Assembly: GCA_958496175.1 (NCBI GenBank)
Contig: OY292274.1
Location: 66,102,630 to 66,166,629 of the forward strand
Origin: Sisyra terminalis
Taxonomy: Eukaryota > Arthropoda > Insecta > Neuroptera > Sisyridae
Reading direction: 5' to 3'
DNA length: 64,000 nt
The position numbers and the translations under genes are program-made. How positions within the stretch are numbered: position 1 is the first letter of the stretch; every line of letters begins with the position of its first letter. Shown piece after piece: positions 1 to 14,100 of this stretch. Below the pieces are notes generated by a model that was given only the letters and a program-made list of their open reading frames with translations, made no database searches and was not told where the DNA came from.

Positions 1-105
1 ATTTTCGGTACTATATCCAGAAGATTTATAAGTTTCACAGGTGGCTCTGTAAGAAAACAAATGACGTTATCTGTAGTATTTTGACATGTGAATCAGTCTA
101 AATAC

Positions 106-106
<1 letters not shown>

Positions 107-136
<30 letters not shown>

Positions 137-141
137 TATAT

Positions 142-182
<41 letters not shown>
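107..182. repeat. (TA)n microsatellite with TAGA interruptions
   Basis: About 76 bases of alternating TA with two internal 'gatatatag' interruptions. Confidence 0.95.
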
Positions 183-187
<5 letters not shown>

Positions 188-450
188 ATGAACCGTTTAT
201 TTTGAAAGTGAGTTAAGTCCATTTAAAGAACAATCCCTATACTATTATCATTTTTAACCATAGGAACATAAGATACTAAGGAGGAGGAAATAATTGTCGT
301 TTTTGTTAACAACTAAAATGAAATCAGTAATTTCTGAAAACTTAGCAGTTAAATAATTAACATACTTTGTTCTAGTTACAAGAAGAAGAATCACCATAGA
401 GGCCGTCCTTGAAATGGACTTACGCCACTTTCAAAATAAACGAGTCATAC
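188..450. repeat. small foldback repeat
   Basis: The segment 'accgtttattttgaaagtg...taagtccattt' near 190-225 returns inverted near 412-445 as 'aaatggactta...cactttcaaaataaacg'. Related single arms occur at 11865-11890, 12065-12100 and 39352-39395, so this is a dispersed family. Confidence 0.6.
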
Positions 451-614
451 ATATATGAGAAATTCCGAAATTTGTTAGAAAAAAATAAATAAGAAATGTT
501 TTATTTATTTTTTCTGTTAATTTTGTAGATGATTTAAGCAATTCATAATAACTTTTATTATTATACCCAATAATTTTTAGTATTTCTAGTAATTTTTTTT
601 TTTTTTGGTTCCAG

Positions 615-786
615 AAGTTCAGTGTACGATTTCCAGTCAAGTCCGGTACGCCATTCAAATATATTGGGGCGTCAGTATTCGGGAGCTCCATGTGGCGCTT
701 TGGAGACCATGGGGAGCTTTACGAGATGCTGCACTGGCGGAGACGCTTCTTGCCAATCATTATCAACAATGTGGATCACGTCAACA
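615..786 (+). CDS. CGRRF1: CGRRF1 exon (first in window)
   Basis: A polypyrimidine tract ending ttccag precedes the exon. The first two bases complete a codon begun in an upstream exon. The translation contains YWGVSIRELHVAL and ALAETLLANHYQQ, which align with the YWGCSVQKLYEAL and DALYSEYLYQEQY blocks of human CGRRF1. The donor chosen is ca|gtatcc because it leaves two bases (CA) that exon 2 completes with its first base (A). Weaker alternatives are the GTs at 771 and 780. Confidence 0.8.
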
Positions 787-3700
787 GTATCCTTTTAAAT
801 AAGCTCTTAGTCTTTTTAAATAAGCTCTTAGGCTGAATCAGGGTTGTCCAACTTAGAAAATGGCCTTAGGGTTTACTCAAAATAAAATTGCGGTTGTTAG
901 AACTGGCTGTCTTATGAATTCTTTTGAGGAATGCCTTAGGTCAGTGATGGTGAACCTATGACTCGTGGGTCAGACACTGACCCACGATTGTTAGGCGACC
1001 ATTTGTTATGTTTGTAGAAAGAGACTTCCGTAGCACTTGTATCATCCCTTTTCTGTTTAGCCTAATGAGAAGTTAAAGAAGAAATATCAACAAATTTTGA
1101 TCCACACTTCAAAAAGGTTTCACCATCCCTACCCTAGGCCATACGTTTGTATTTTTTTGGGGTGTCCAGAGAGTAAGAAATGATAAGAAATTTTATTGAT
1201 CCAGAAAAAAAATCAGGGAATTTGACTAAAAATTCTGAAGATGTTTAATTTACTTATATATTATTTTGAATTTTTGGTTCGATAATTTATGTCGTTTTTT
1301 TACCATTAATTATTATTATAATATTATAATTAATTATTATAATTCAAAAAAAAATGATGATTTTTTTTCTTAATTATATCGAAAATATTGTTAGACATGA
1401 CAAAAAAAAATCCTGTGAAAGTTTAATCTCTTAATATTAATATTAAGAGACGCCACATCGCAAAATTCGATTTTCCATTTAAATAACATGGGAACAATAT
1501 TCGCTTGCACTTTGGAATTTTATAGCTCACGTTGGTGACAATATTTCGGAATGGTCAATGTATATTCTTGTAGAAAATTGAACGATCTACAAAAAAGATT
1601 TTGTACAAGTTTTTGATATATTTATTCCTTCAAAAGTTATTCGAGGTCAAAGTTGAACTAAAGAGAAATTTGATATATTTTTTCAATTTTTTGCCGCAAC
1701 CATCAATTTTATGAGAAAAATTTATAGGACATTTTTTGTAGAGCACTTTTTTATATAACTTATCTCTATAAAAGATTTTGATATTTTTCATAGGTCCTAA
1801 GTTATTTGCATTAAACCGAAAATTCCCTGAATTATTTTATTTTTAACATAAAAATTATTATTTTATTTTAATTAAATAACTTAGGACCTGTGAAAAATAT
1901 CAAAAACTTTTATAGAGATAAGTTATAGGAAAAAAAGTGCTGTACAAAAAATATCCTATACAATTTTCTCATAAAATTGATGGTTGCGTCAAAAAATTGA
2001 AAAAAAAATAAAATTTCTCCTTAGTTCAACTTTGACCTCAAATAACTTTTGAAGGAGTAAATGTATCAAAAACTTATACGAGACCTTTTTTGTAGATCGT
2101 TCAATTTTCTACAAGAATATACCTTGGTCATTCCGAAATATTGTCACCAACGTGAGCTATAAAATTCCAGAGTGCAAGAGAATATTGTTCCCATGTTATT
2201 TAAATGGAAAATCGAAATTTGCCATGTGGCACCTCTTAATATTAATATTAAGAGCTTAAACTTTCACAGGTTTTTTTTTTGGTCATTCCCAACAATATTT
2301 TCGATATAATTAAGAAAAAAAAAATCATAATTTTTTTTGAATCAGTCTACTATACATCATAAAATCTAAATCATAACGATAGCTTGATTTTATTAAGCAA
2401 GCCATTCATGCTCCGACTTGCAGTCCTACTAGTGGTCCGACTTTCGAAGTTGGATCTAAAGTCTTGGACTGTAAATTGTGTTGTTTGAAGTTGGAGGTCT
2501 AGCGGATCATTTACGCGTTCCAACTAGTAGTCCGACTAGTTGGATTGCAAGTCGGAGGGTGAATGGCCTGCTTTAGGTTGAGTCATAGAAAATATTCGAT
2601 GTAGATTAGTAGAATCTGTTGTTTAAATTAGTCATCACTATCATTCGCTAAGATAAACGAGGGCTAACTTGGAATATAGATTAGGGTTCCGTTAATCTTT
2701 TGAAAATCATTCGAGAAAATCAGCAAAATTGTCGTTCTTTTGGACCATAATACGTAGCCGCATACGATAAAGAAAAAATTCTCGAACTTAAAAAGTACAT
2801 TTTACTGCATCCGCCATACTTTCTGGATCTTACCCCGGTAGAATAACATATAGGGAATGCTAGGGCTGAAGTATAAAATCTTAGTCTTATCTTTTTTTTA
2901 GCCCAAACTAGTAAAATTTTACATGCATGAAATTGGGAAACTTCCAGGAGGATAGCAAAAGGTTTTAGCTTGAAAATTCAAGGAATTTTTTGGGAAGAAA
3001 AAACTCTCAGAACTTGGTTAAAATTTATATGGAAATTAGCCTTAAGTTAAAAAGGAAAAAAATCGCAAAATTTTAAAATTGTTGACTTATATTGTTCAAA
3101 TATATTTCTTTAAGTATTTACTAGATTAAATCCGCATAATGATAAAGCCATTACATTATCGTTGCCGAATAAACCACCGTTACAATTGGGAACTCCGCCA
3201 CGATTGGCATATCCACTGGTGATATTTTTGATGCGGACTGAACATCCAGAAGACTTGCATCCAGATGAAACGGTAAAAGATTAATCAATTTTATTGCATT
3301 TTCTAAAATTAACCATCACTTAAGCAGGCCATTCACGCTCCGACTTGCAGTCCAACTAGTTGGATCTTCTAGTTGGATCGCCTAAATGATCCGCTAGACA
3401 TCCAACTTTCAACAACTTCATTCACGGTCCAACTGTATATCCAACTTCGAAAATCGGACCACTAGTTGGACTGCAAGTCGGAGCGTAAATGGCCTGCTTT
3501 AGTCTTAGCTTAGTCTAGGGGTTAGTTGATTTTTTTTCCACAGGAATAGTGATGTGCAAATTATACCTACCAAAACTTTATTATTTGAACCATAAGTAAT
3601 TAAAATAAGAATTTTCCGATTTCCAGAATGGAAGTTATCCCCCTTTGTCTACATTAATCACCGTCTAGGTCCACTTAGTATCCAATTAATAAACCTGTTT

Positions 3701-5132
3701 TTTTTTTAATTTTTTTTCCATTTAAACGGTGACATGATCATTAAATTAAGCAATCTGTTGAAATCGGAGAAAAATTAATATTTCACAAAAATCCAATAAT
3801 AAATCCAAAATCCACTGCTCATAAATTTAAACTATCCAATCTTCACATATAATGAAATATCAGTATATATCACAAACACAAAAATTGCATAGTAATTTAT
3901 TTAAATTTAAAACCAGGAAATTTTGAATTGTTCTATACCAGAAATGTTGTTGGCTAATTTAAATATTGATCAGGCCTTCACATTTGCATGTCAATTATGT
4001 GTATTATTTTACAATCGAAATTATACATTAGGATGGAATACCGAAACCAAAAAAAAAATGATTTAGACAATTTCGAGTTTTTGGCAATATTTGCTCAATA
4101 TTAGAATCTTTCCGGTTGATGACTGAATATTTCAAGGTTTGTCTTTGTCTGAATAAATATTGTGTTTCTATACTTTTAGTACATCAGTTATAATAAAGGA
4201 TACTAAAATATTAATGATTTTTTTTAAATTGAAAATTTTTATGATCTCTAATTTGTTATGGTACTCTTCTGTTATGTAAGCCCAAAAAAAATGTTTTTTT
4301 CCGATATCTGTACTACACTTAATTCGAATCGGGTTTTACATATATTTTATTGAAACATGAAGTAGGGGAATATTTCATTTTTATAGAGGGTCCTGAAAAA
4401 AATATGATCAACACGGGAAATCACTTAACGAATTTTAATGGAAATTGAAGGATTTTACTAATTAAACATCTTTTGAGTGCTAAGCTAAAATAGTTAGAAA
4501 ATTTTGAATAGTTTAATCCCTAAATTCTTTTAAAATTTTAAATTGACACTTAAGGGTCGCTACCGATCTTTGAAATTTACGAAATTACGTTAGAAAAATT
4601 ACATTTAAAAATAATATATTACAATCAGAAGATATAAAAATTATTTTTCCACTATCAATTTTGAACAAAGGGTTTAGCCAGATCAGCATAGATCAGTATA
4701 GGTACTTTAATTTAAGATCAGCTAAATATTAACTTATCTCATAAATCTGCGTTTTTTTATCATTAAGTAGAATAAATTATTAAGACACGTTTCTTAATCA
4801 CTTATTTAGTCTCCATCTTTTTAGTTTATTTTTTCATGCATCTAATAAATCAATATTGTTTTTTATACATTATATAAATGATATATAGAAAAGGGTGCGT
4901 AAAAATGGCAGAAGATATCGAGGACACCCTAATCTCTTAGAGGTATAAAATATACTTTATGTTCGATTCTCATACCTACCGAATATCCATAGAAAATTTT
5001 ATAAAAATCGGTCCAGCCGTTTCGGAAGAGTTTGATTACAAACATCGTGACAAGAGATTTTTATGTATAAGATACTCTGTAAAGTAATCTAAAGCTTCGC
5101 GTTGGTTGCACTTCTTCATCTTAATTAGTTTT

Positions 5133-5198
<66 letters not shown>

Positions 5199-8100
5199 CT
5201 TTGATTAATAGGCATGCGGATGGACATTTTTGTCCATACCTAAAGGTCAACCGGGAATTTGGACGTGAAATTACATAAACTGGTTTGCACATCAAGTGAA
5301 TTTTTTATGCTTCCTGCTAAAGATGTCCAGTACTTCATTAGCGTTCAATTTTGTCGCAACATCTTGATGGATATGCATGCCATCCCGATTAATGGCAATT
5401 TTTTTTGGCGACTCTGGAGTCAATAAAAATATTAAATCAAGAAATATTGAAAATTTGTTCGAATCGAGGATCAAACCTACCAGTTTTGAGCGGCCATCTA
5501 GATCACTCGGCCACCAGTAGGCTCTTACGGTGTTTTATTAACCCTGGAGTCCCTAAAAAGCGTGGACAAGCGACCATAAATAACATCAGCAAAATTATCT
5601 AATCTATAAAAATTCTGTCGAAAGTTTTCAATTCAAATCATTTCCAAGAACTGTGAAACATGAGGTTTCATATGAATTTATTTCATTAAAATCTATTATA
5701 AAAAATAATATAAATAAAATTATAATATAATATAATATAAATAATATTATAAAAATATTATAAAATCTATTATAAAATTATAGACTTAGGCATTTTTCTT
5801 GGTACTACCATATTATATATTATTATATATTATCTATCTATTATTATAAAGAGGAAAGATTTGATTGTTTGTTTGCTTTGAATAGGCTCCGTAACTACTT
5901 GACCGATTTGAAATATGCTTTCACTGTTGGGAAGCTACACTATTTCCGGTGAACATAGGCTATATTAAATTTTCAAGAAAGTTAGGGATCCATACTAAAA
6001 CTCCAATAATGTAACCCAAGGTCTGAAAAAATTACCAAAAAACATTCTTTTATCGCGTGCGCTGCGAAAACTATTGGTTATAGAACATAATAATGTAGTA
6101 CGATTTTGCAGATCATATCATTATCTACAAAAAATAAAGCGACAGCATATGTCTAGCTATTATAGTTATGTCACAATAAGTGTTGTTTCATTTTAAAAAA
6201 TATATATAAATGCCACCGCTATAAAAGCACTTTTATTTATATTTTGGAATTAATCCTTATCAAAATAAATGACTTCATATTTAAGTTTGCTTCAATACCA
6301 TTATATAACTTTTTCAGTTATTAAATTTGAATATTCCATTCGAAAGATATCACAAGTTTAAAAATTTAAGTTATTTGAAAAATGTCGCATGGTCACTGCA
6401 TTTTACTTATAATTAAGACCAACTTTATTGAACTTGGCGATATTTTTTATTTATGTATAGATGCTGATTGATTTACAGATTATCTGATCTACGGTAGGTA
6501 TACCTACCGGTAGGTATACGCAATAGACGTACTCTTTTTAGATATTTATAAATATTTTTTGAAAATTAATTGATTATTACATAGAACAATTTTATTCTTT
6601 GCAACAGTTTATTTAATTTGTCTTTTTAAAGTTGACAAAATAGTGTTTTCAGGTGTGATTATGTTTTTCGTAAAAGAAATAAGAAAAATAAAAATTTTCA
6701 TATACCACTACAAATAGCAAATTTGAAAAGAAAACATAATATACACCTACGATACGCAGACGAAGTTGCGGGGATCAACTAGTATTAGGTATAACAGTGG
6801 ACCCAATACTCTACCCTGTGGAACATCCACTTTAATAAGCCGTAAACTGATAGTTACGATTTTTTACTCTTATCTGATCTAGATATGACGATAATATTTT
6901 TTAATAATCCGGGATCTTCATGGATTTTATATAGGAGACGTTGATGCCATACTTTATCGAATGCTTATTGAAGTTTTTAACCACTTAATATGAAGACATC
7001 AAAGACTTGGGAGACTTACGAAAAAACCCAAAAATTTAAATAGTGATTTTTTTCCTAAGTTTACTGCCCACTTAAGAAAATAAGAAATCCATAAACAATC
7101 GTCAATCGGCATAGAAACCAAATCTAACGATTACTCAAGATCTCTTTTTTTTAAATGTTTATGAAAATAAAACCGGCGCTTATCTAAATGGAAAAAAAAG
7201 TTGTTCTTTTTGTTATTAATTAAATTGCACAATCAAAGAGAGAGTTTCCCCACAAAAAAAACGATTACGACTAAAACTGTGGGCAAAAAACCGTATAGCC
7301 GAACATAATCGTATTAGAGCTTAGATTTACGTGTGCATTGGCATTGCAGAAATGAATTTACCATACTCAAAAATAATTTCAATATTCGGATGAAAATATC
7401 TGCATATAGCATTGACTGAAAATTGTATTCTTTTTGCAGGTCGCCTTGGTAAACGTGGTGCATATCAAAGACTCCGTATGTACACTTCCCACCAGCATTC
7501 TTGCACAATATTTGAAGCAAGCCAATGGCCAACTCTCATGTCTCAAGGTAAGACCCAAACGGCGGCGACAATAAAATTCAATATTGGTCTAAATAACATA
7601 ATATGTCGGAGTATTATGTACTCAAATCTGCACGGAGATAACATATAAACTTTAGGGGCTACCGCAATTAATAAATGGTGGCCCCGACATTTGTTCTTTT
7701 CGGTTGTTTTTTTCCTCCACAATTGGAGAGTTCTACATTATTTATAATGCTTAAAATGGGAATTCTTTGAAATGTTAATGAGAACTGCTGTGATTTTATA
7801 AAGAAAATATTACACACGCAAGAATAGAAGAGAGTATTTCAATTGAAAATGTAGTTTTTTTCTGATTTTTTTTTCTCTTCTTTCGGTGTGAGTATTCGAA
7901 AGTGAATTTGACCTAGATTGGGATTTTTATTAGAGCGAAAATTTAAATTTCTTGTAATTATTGTTTTCAACAAGAAAAAGTTCTTATGCCTTTCTTTATT
8001 ATTTGGTTGTAATAGTGGAATAGTTAAATATTCTAAGATCTTAGGGTGCCGGTTACCTGTTAATTGGCCGTCGACCGAAGGTAACAAGTAGGCATACCCT

Positions 8101-11100
8101 TAAAGCAGGGCATTCATGCTCCAACTTGCAGTCCAACTAGTTGGATCGCCTAAATGATCCGACTAGACATCCAACTTCGAAAGTCGGACCAGAAGTTGGA
8201 CTGCTAGTCGGAGCATGAATGGCCTGTTTAAAGTTCATATTTACTCTACTTAATCTCATACATTTGGTTCATTAGAAAGAGGTCTTATGTCTTTCTTTAT
8301 TATTAGGTTGTAATAGTGGAATAGTTAAATATTCCAAGATCTTAGGGTGCCGGCTACCTGTTAATTGGTGGTCTATCGAAAATAGAAAGTAGGCCTACCC
8401 TTAAAACAGGCCATTCATGTTCCAACTTGCAGTCCAACTAGTTGGATTGCCTAAATGATCCGACTAGACATCCAGATCACCATTCACGGTTCGACTTTAG
8501 ATCCAACTTCAATAGTCGGACCAAAAGTTGGACTGCAAGTCGGAGCGTGAATGGCCTGCTTCAAGTTCATATTTACTTTACTTCATACCATATACAGTAT
8601 AATCTTACTAATCCGGCACCCTTCACCCACGCCTCCCTCGCCTCTTTACATTTCTTCCTATGACTTTTTCACTATAATCCAGTAATCCGAACATTCCAAT
8701 AATCCGGCACCCTCCGGTTTTTAATAGTGCCGGATTAGTGAGATTACTCTGTATTTGTGCCATTAGAAAGAGTTCTTATGCCTTTCTTTATTATTAGGTT
8801 GTAATAGTGGAATAGTTAAATATTCCAAGATTTTAGGATGTCGGATACCTGCTGATTGGCCGTCGATCGAAAGTAGCAAGTAGACATACCCTTAAAGCAG
8901 GCCATTCATGCTCCAACTTGCAGCCCAACTAGTCTGACTACAAGTTGGACCGCCTAAATGATCCGACTAGACCGAGGAGACATCCAACTTACAACAACAC
9001 CATTCACGGTCCAACTTTAGATCCAACTTCGAAAGTCGGACCACAAGATGGACTGCAAGTCGGACCGTGAATGACCTGCTTAAAGTTCATATTTACTCTA
9101 CTCAATACCATATACAGTAAACTGATTCAAAAAAAATGATGAATTATTTTTTTCTGAATTATATCGAAAATATTGTTGGGAATGACAAAAAAAAAATCCT
9201 GTGAAAGTTTAAGCTCTTAATATTAAGAATGCCGCATCGCAAATTTCGATTTTCCATTTAAATAACATGGGAACAATATTCTCTTGCACTTTGGAATTTA
9301 TAGCTCACATTGATGACAATATTTCGGAATGATCAAGGTATATTCTTGTAGAAAATTGAACGATCTACAAAAAAGGTGGTCTTACAAGTTTTTGATATAT
9401 TTATTCCTTCAAAAGTTATTCGAGGTCAAAGTTGAACTAAAAATAAATTTTAATATTTTTTCAACGTTTTGATACAACCATCAATTTTATGAGAAATTTT
9501 TATGGGACATTTTTTGTAGAGCACTTTTTTTTTCTATAACTTATCTTTATAAAAGTTTTTGATATTTTTCACAGGTCCTAAGTTATTTAATTAAAATAAA
9601 AAAATAATTTTTATTTTAAAAATATAATAATTCAGGGAATTTTCAGTTTAATGCAAATAACTTAGGACCTGTGGAAAATATCAAAAACTTTTATAGAGAT
9701 ATGTTATAGAAAAATAAGTGCTCTACAAAAAATTTTCTATAAAATGTTCTCATAAAATTGATGGTTACGTCAAAAAATTGAAAAAATATTAAAATTTCTT
9801 TTTAGTTCAACTTTGATCTCGAATAACTTTTGAAGGAATAAATATATCAAAAACTTGTACAAGACCTTTTCTGTAGATCGTTCAATTTTCTACAAGAATA
9901 TATCTTGGTCATTCCGAGATATTGTCACCAACGTGAGCTATAAAATTCCAAAGTGCAAGACAATATCGTTCCCATGTTATTTACATGGAATATTAATATT
10001 AAGAGCCTAAACTTTTACAGAATTTTTTTTGGTTATTCCCATCAATATTTTCGATATAATTAAGAAAAAAAAATTCATCATTTTTTTTGAATCAGTCTAA
10101 TATACAGTATAATTTCACTAATCCGGCACCCTTCACTCATGTCTCCCTCGCCCTTCTTATTTTCTTCCCTCTATGAAATGCCTTATTTTATTCATTACCT
10201 ATGACTATTTCACTTTAATCCAGTAATCCGAACTTTCCAATAATCCGGCATTCTCCGGTTTTTAATAGTGCCGGATTAGTGAGATTACACTGTATTTGGT
10301 TCATTAGAATATAAGGTCTGGAAACCCTTGGATATTGGCCTAAAATGGTTTGCAGTTGTATGACCTATGTGTATTATACGGTTCACCAGGACTAAATTTG
10401 GCGAGCTTTATTGCAGTCTTAGGCTTTTTATGTTTCTTGGATCCCTATTTCACCCATTGTAGGCTAGAACCCGAGTAAATTTTCCATGACTATAGCCAAA
10501 ATGTGGTTTTTTCCTCGTCTGTATGATAGAATTTACAAGTCAAAGGATTAAACAGTTTCCTAGATATATCAGTGGTCGATTATTTCCAATTTTAAGGCTG
10601 CCTTCAATGTAGCATTTCAGGAGCTAGATTTTGAAAAATATTTACTCTATTAATGTCCATTGTTTGTTAAATTGGTTATTATCATAAGGTTTTGGACTAA
10701 AAAAATAAAATTAAATTTTTGTACAACGTTTCATCGCCTTTTGGAACTTTATCACGTAATGAGTACTTGATACTAGTATCAAGATCTATAATAGATCTAG
10801 TATCCTTAATACTAATATTGAGTACTTGATAAAGTCCTGAAAGGCGACGAAACGTTGTACAAAAATCAAATATAAATCATTAAGAAGAAAATTTGATTGA
10901 TTTAATCCAAAATTCTATGAATAAGGTGTCTTATCATCCTTTTGCTGTGTTTAGCGCCCTCTCCTCTCGTGTAGCCCCACAGAAAAGTTTAAAAAAAAGT
11001 TATTAAGTTTCAAATATTCAATTCTATTTTTACATTTTACGATTGATTGAAATGTAATATTTAGAATTCATTTGAACAATATAATTGTAATTAAGTAATT

Positions 11101-14100
11101 GTGAGCTAAAATTAGCCAAACGTCATTAGCATACAGGTATAGGCAATTATTGCTTTCGAATTCAGCATTTGTCAAGGTGAATAATTCTCCCTATTTTTAT
11201 TGTAATTAGTACGATGACAGTGAATTCTTCATGGCTTTTATATTACTCATCAATTGTTGCACTTATGAATATTATCTATGTATTTTCATATTGTGGCAAT
11301 GACTGTTGCTCATATTATGATACTAAATGATATTATAGATAATAATTATATAAATATTTACACTGTTTGCTACGTCTTGCGGTGATCCATTTGATTTTAT
11401 ATTTAATGATTAATAAATACAGTAAAAAAGATAGCATTGGTAAGGACTTGGGTAAAAATCGAGGAAGAATGTCTAATTTATTGAGGGATCATAGGAAAAA
11501 TTGGATTATAGATCCTTTGAAATTGGAAAATTTATGCAGGGAATTCAAAAGTGTGGAAAATAGTGAATCTTTTATTGGAAAACGGACAGAAAATCAAGAA
11601 GGGTTGAAATACTTGGTTGGAAATAAAATACTACTTGAAAATAGGTTTCTGTATAAACTATGGTATTCAGTGGTCAGAGATATACCTGAAAAATCTGGGA
11701 ATATAATTTTTGGGTCATAGAAAAATCAGGAAAGTTGACGAAAATTCTAGAAATTTTTAATTTCCTCATCATTTGCTTAGTATTTAAATTGGAAAAGACA
11801 TACACGTTATCGTAAATAAGTTTTCATGTAAATAATTTGTACATTCAAGGGAAGACATTAGTCGTTTATTTTGAAAGTGGTCTAAGTTCATTGTGATAAA
11901 ACTATTATTCAAACACTGTTATTGGATTTTCACGAAAGTTGACGATAATTCTAGAAATTTATAGTTTTCTTATCATTTGATTAGTATTTTTATTTGAGAA
12001 GACGTAGACGTTATTGTCAATAAGTTTTCATGTAAAGAATTTGTACATTCAAGAGAAGATATATGCCGTTTATTTGGAAAGTAGTCTAAGTCCATTTGGA
12101 CCAAAAATTAATATTAAATCACTATTATTGGAATCCTACATCATATAAGAAATACATTCTCCAAATTTTACGTCTCTACGACCAATGGTTTAGGCTGTAC
12201 GTTGATCCATCAATTGTCAATCATGTCCAATCAAAATGTCAATCAGGACCAATGATTTCATATATTCTCGTAAATATAAATAGATTGATTATAATGAAAA
12301 TAACATATTTTATAAATTATAATTTTGTCAACTCAATTGACCTTAGACAGAACCGGTTTTTTTCTTGAGGATGCCTCTGGGATATTGTGGAAAATCCCGT
12401 CTCATTTTCTAAACTATACATAAAAGCCCTTAGTATAAAATGAGATGTAATGCTACTTCTGATTTATATCAATTTTAAAATCCTTTTTTTCTTTACAAGC
12501 CAACTCAATTTTCAAATCAGTATAGTAAGAGATAAGAATCCTATCTAAGTATTTCCTATTTTTTTTAACCAAAATTTTATCATTAAGTCTTGGAAAGTTT
12601 CAAAAAACTTTCCATTTTAATGCTCACCTTTTCCAGGTTGGAATCCAAACAAATAAGGGTCACTTACCGGGAAAAGTAGAGCTGATTCTAAAAAAGGGCA
12701 ATGTCCAGAGCAAAAGCAATATTTGGGCCAGATTTTAGTCGGAAAATTGTTTTCTTAAATTCCATTTTTCGGAACGAAAAACCAAAAAACTTTGGTTTAA
12801 AAGTAGCAGATTTTTTTATGCGTATATACCTACATTCTTTAGCTTGGAACAAACCAGTTTATTATATTATTTTTTTTCTTCTTTTTCATAAGATTAAAAG
12901 GATAATCTATAAAAAGACTTTGGAACTGAAATGTGAAAGTAAAACTCAACGCACCAAAGTCAATGAGTTAATCTTATCAACCTCTTTTATTAAATTGTGC
13001 TCATATTTGTTCCACTTTCCTACTTTCGATTTTGAATTTTATTCAGAGAATATATTGTAAATGATGTTGGAAATTGATGTTTTTTTATTCTTTACATATT
13101 TCTTCGTGTTTTTTTTTTGAATCATACAATCTTCGTTGGTGTTATATCATCGAGGATTTATCGTATTGTCTTCAGTGCGATTTATGCTAATTCTCACGGC
13201 CATTGTTAAAACGTGCTTGAAATAAATTGATTCGTGAGGTTTATGGAAGTTTTTTTCTTCTTTTGATTTATTTTTTTGTGTTTAATGAATGAAAATTTTG
13301 TAGACAGATTTTGGGGACTGATTTGATGGAAATTCAAGGATTGATGTAGATAAATAAATGGGAGTCGGGATAAAGTTTAATTGAAGGTAATTTAACTTGA
13401 AGATTACAGTTTTGTGACATTTGGAATTGAATGAGGTTTGCGTGGTTCGCATAAAGTATGAGATTTAAATTTGAATTATGGATTAAGATTTATTTATAGA
13501 TCTTTTATAGTCCTTTTTAACTGCTTTAAAGTGATGTTTATTTTCTTCATGAAATTTGGAAAAATTTAAGGGTTTTCTCTTTGGGACTTGAGTTGCAAGG
13601 CTGAAATTTACTGTTTAATCTCCGGTTCGGAGAATTTGTCGAAGGTTGGTCGCTTAAGCGACCAAGAAGACATGTTACATTAGACTAATTCAAAAAAAAA
13701 TATTATTTTTTTTTCTTAATTATATCGAAAATATTGTTGGCAACGACAAAAAAAAATCCTGTGAAAGTTTAAGCTCTTAATATTAATATTAAAAGATGCC
13801 GCATCGCAAATTTCGATTTTCCAATTAAACAACATGAGAACCATATTCTCTTGCGCTTTGGAATTTTATAACTCACGTTGGTGACAAATTTTGGAATGAC
13901 CAAGGTATATTCTTGTAGAAAATTGAACGATCTACAAAAAAGGTCTTGTACAAGTTTTTGATTATTTTATTTCTTCAAAAGTTATTCGAGGTTAAAGTTG
14001 AACTAAAGAGAAGTTTTAATGTTTTTTTCAATTTTTTGACGCAACCATCAATTTTATGAGAAAATTTTGTAAGACATTTTTTGTAGAACACCTTTTTTCC

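Larger units (their letters stand above)
7966..10310. repeat. three-unit tandem array with nested insertions
   Basis: Units start near 7966, 8270 and 8755. Each begins 'ttcttatgcctttctttatt', contains 'gtaatagtggaatagttaaa', a Harbinger MITE, and 'agttcatatttactctac'. Unit 1 lacks the Tigger-like MITE; units 2 and 3 carry it at the same place. In unit 3 a full F1 palindrome sits at the left edge of that MITE. It lies in a CGRRF1 intron. Confidence 0.8.

Noticed and set aside
1..614. Search for the CGRRF1 N-terminal (membrane) exon
   Set aside because: No hydrophobic frame with a fitting donor phase is visible; the upstream exon is taken to lie outside the window.
5036..5227. Minus-strand open frame over the (TA)n tract
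   Set aside because: The Tyr/Ile run is the translated microsatellite.
11367..13060. Two open frames of 117 and 119 codons inside a CGRRF1 intron
   Set aside because: Length is within reach of chance in such AT-rich DNA. Composition is noise-like, with no motif and no fit to CGRRF1 splicing phase.
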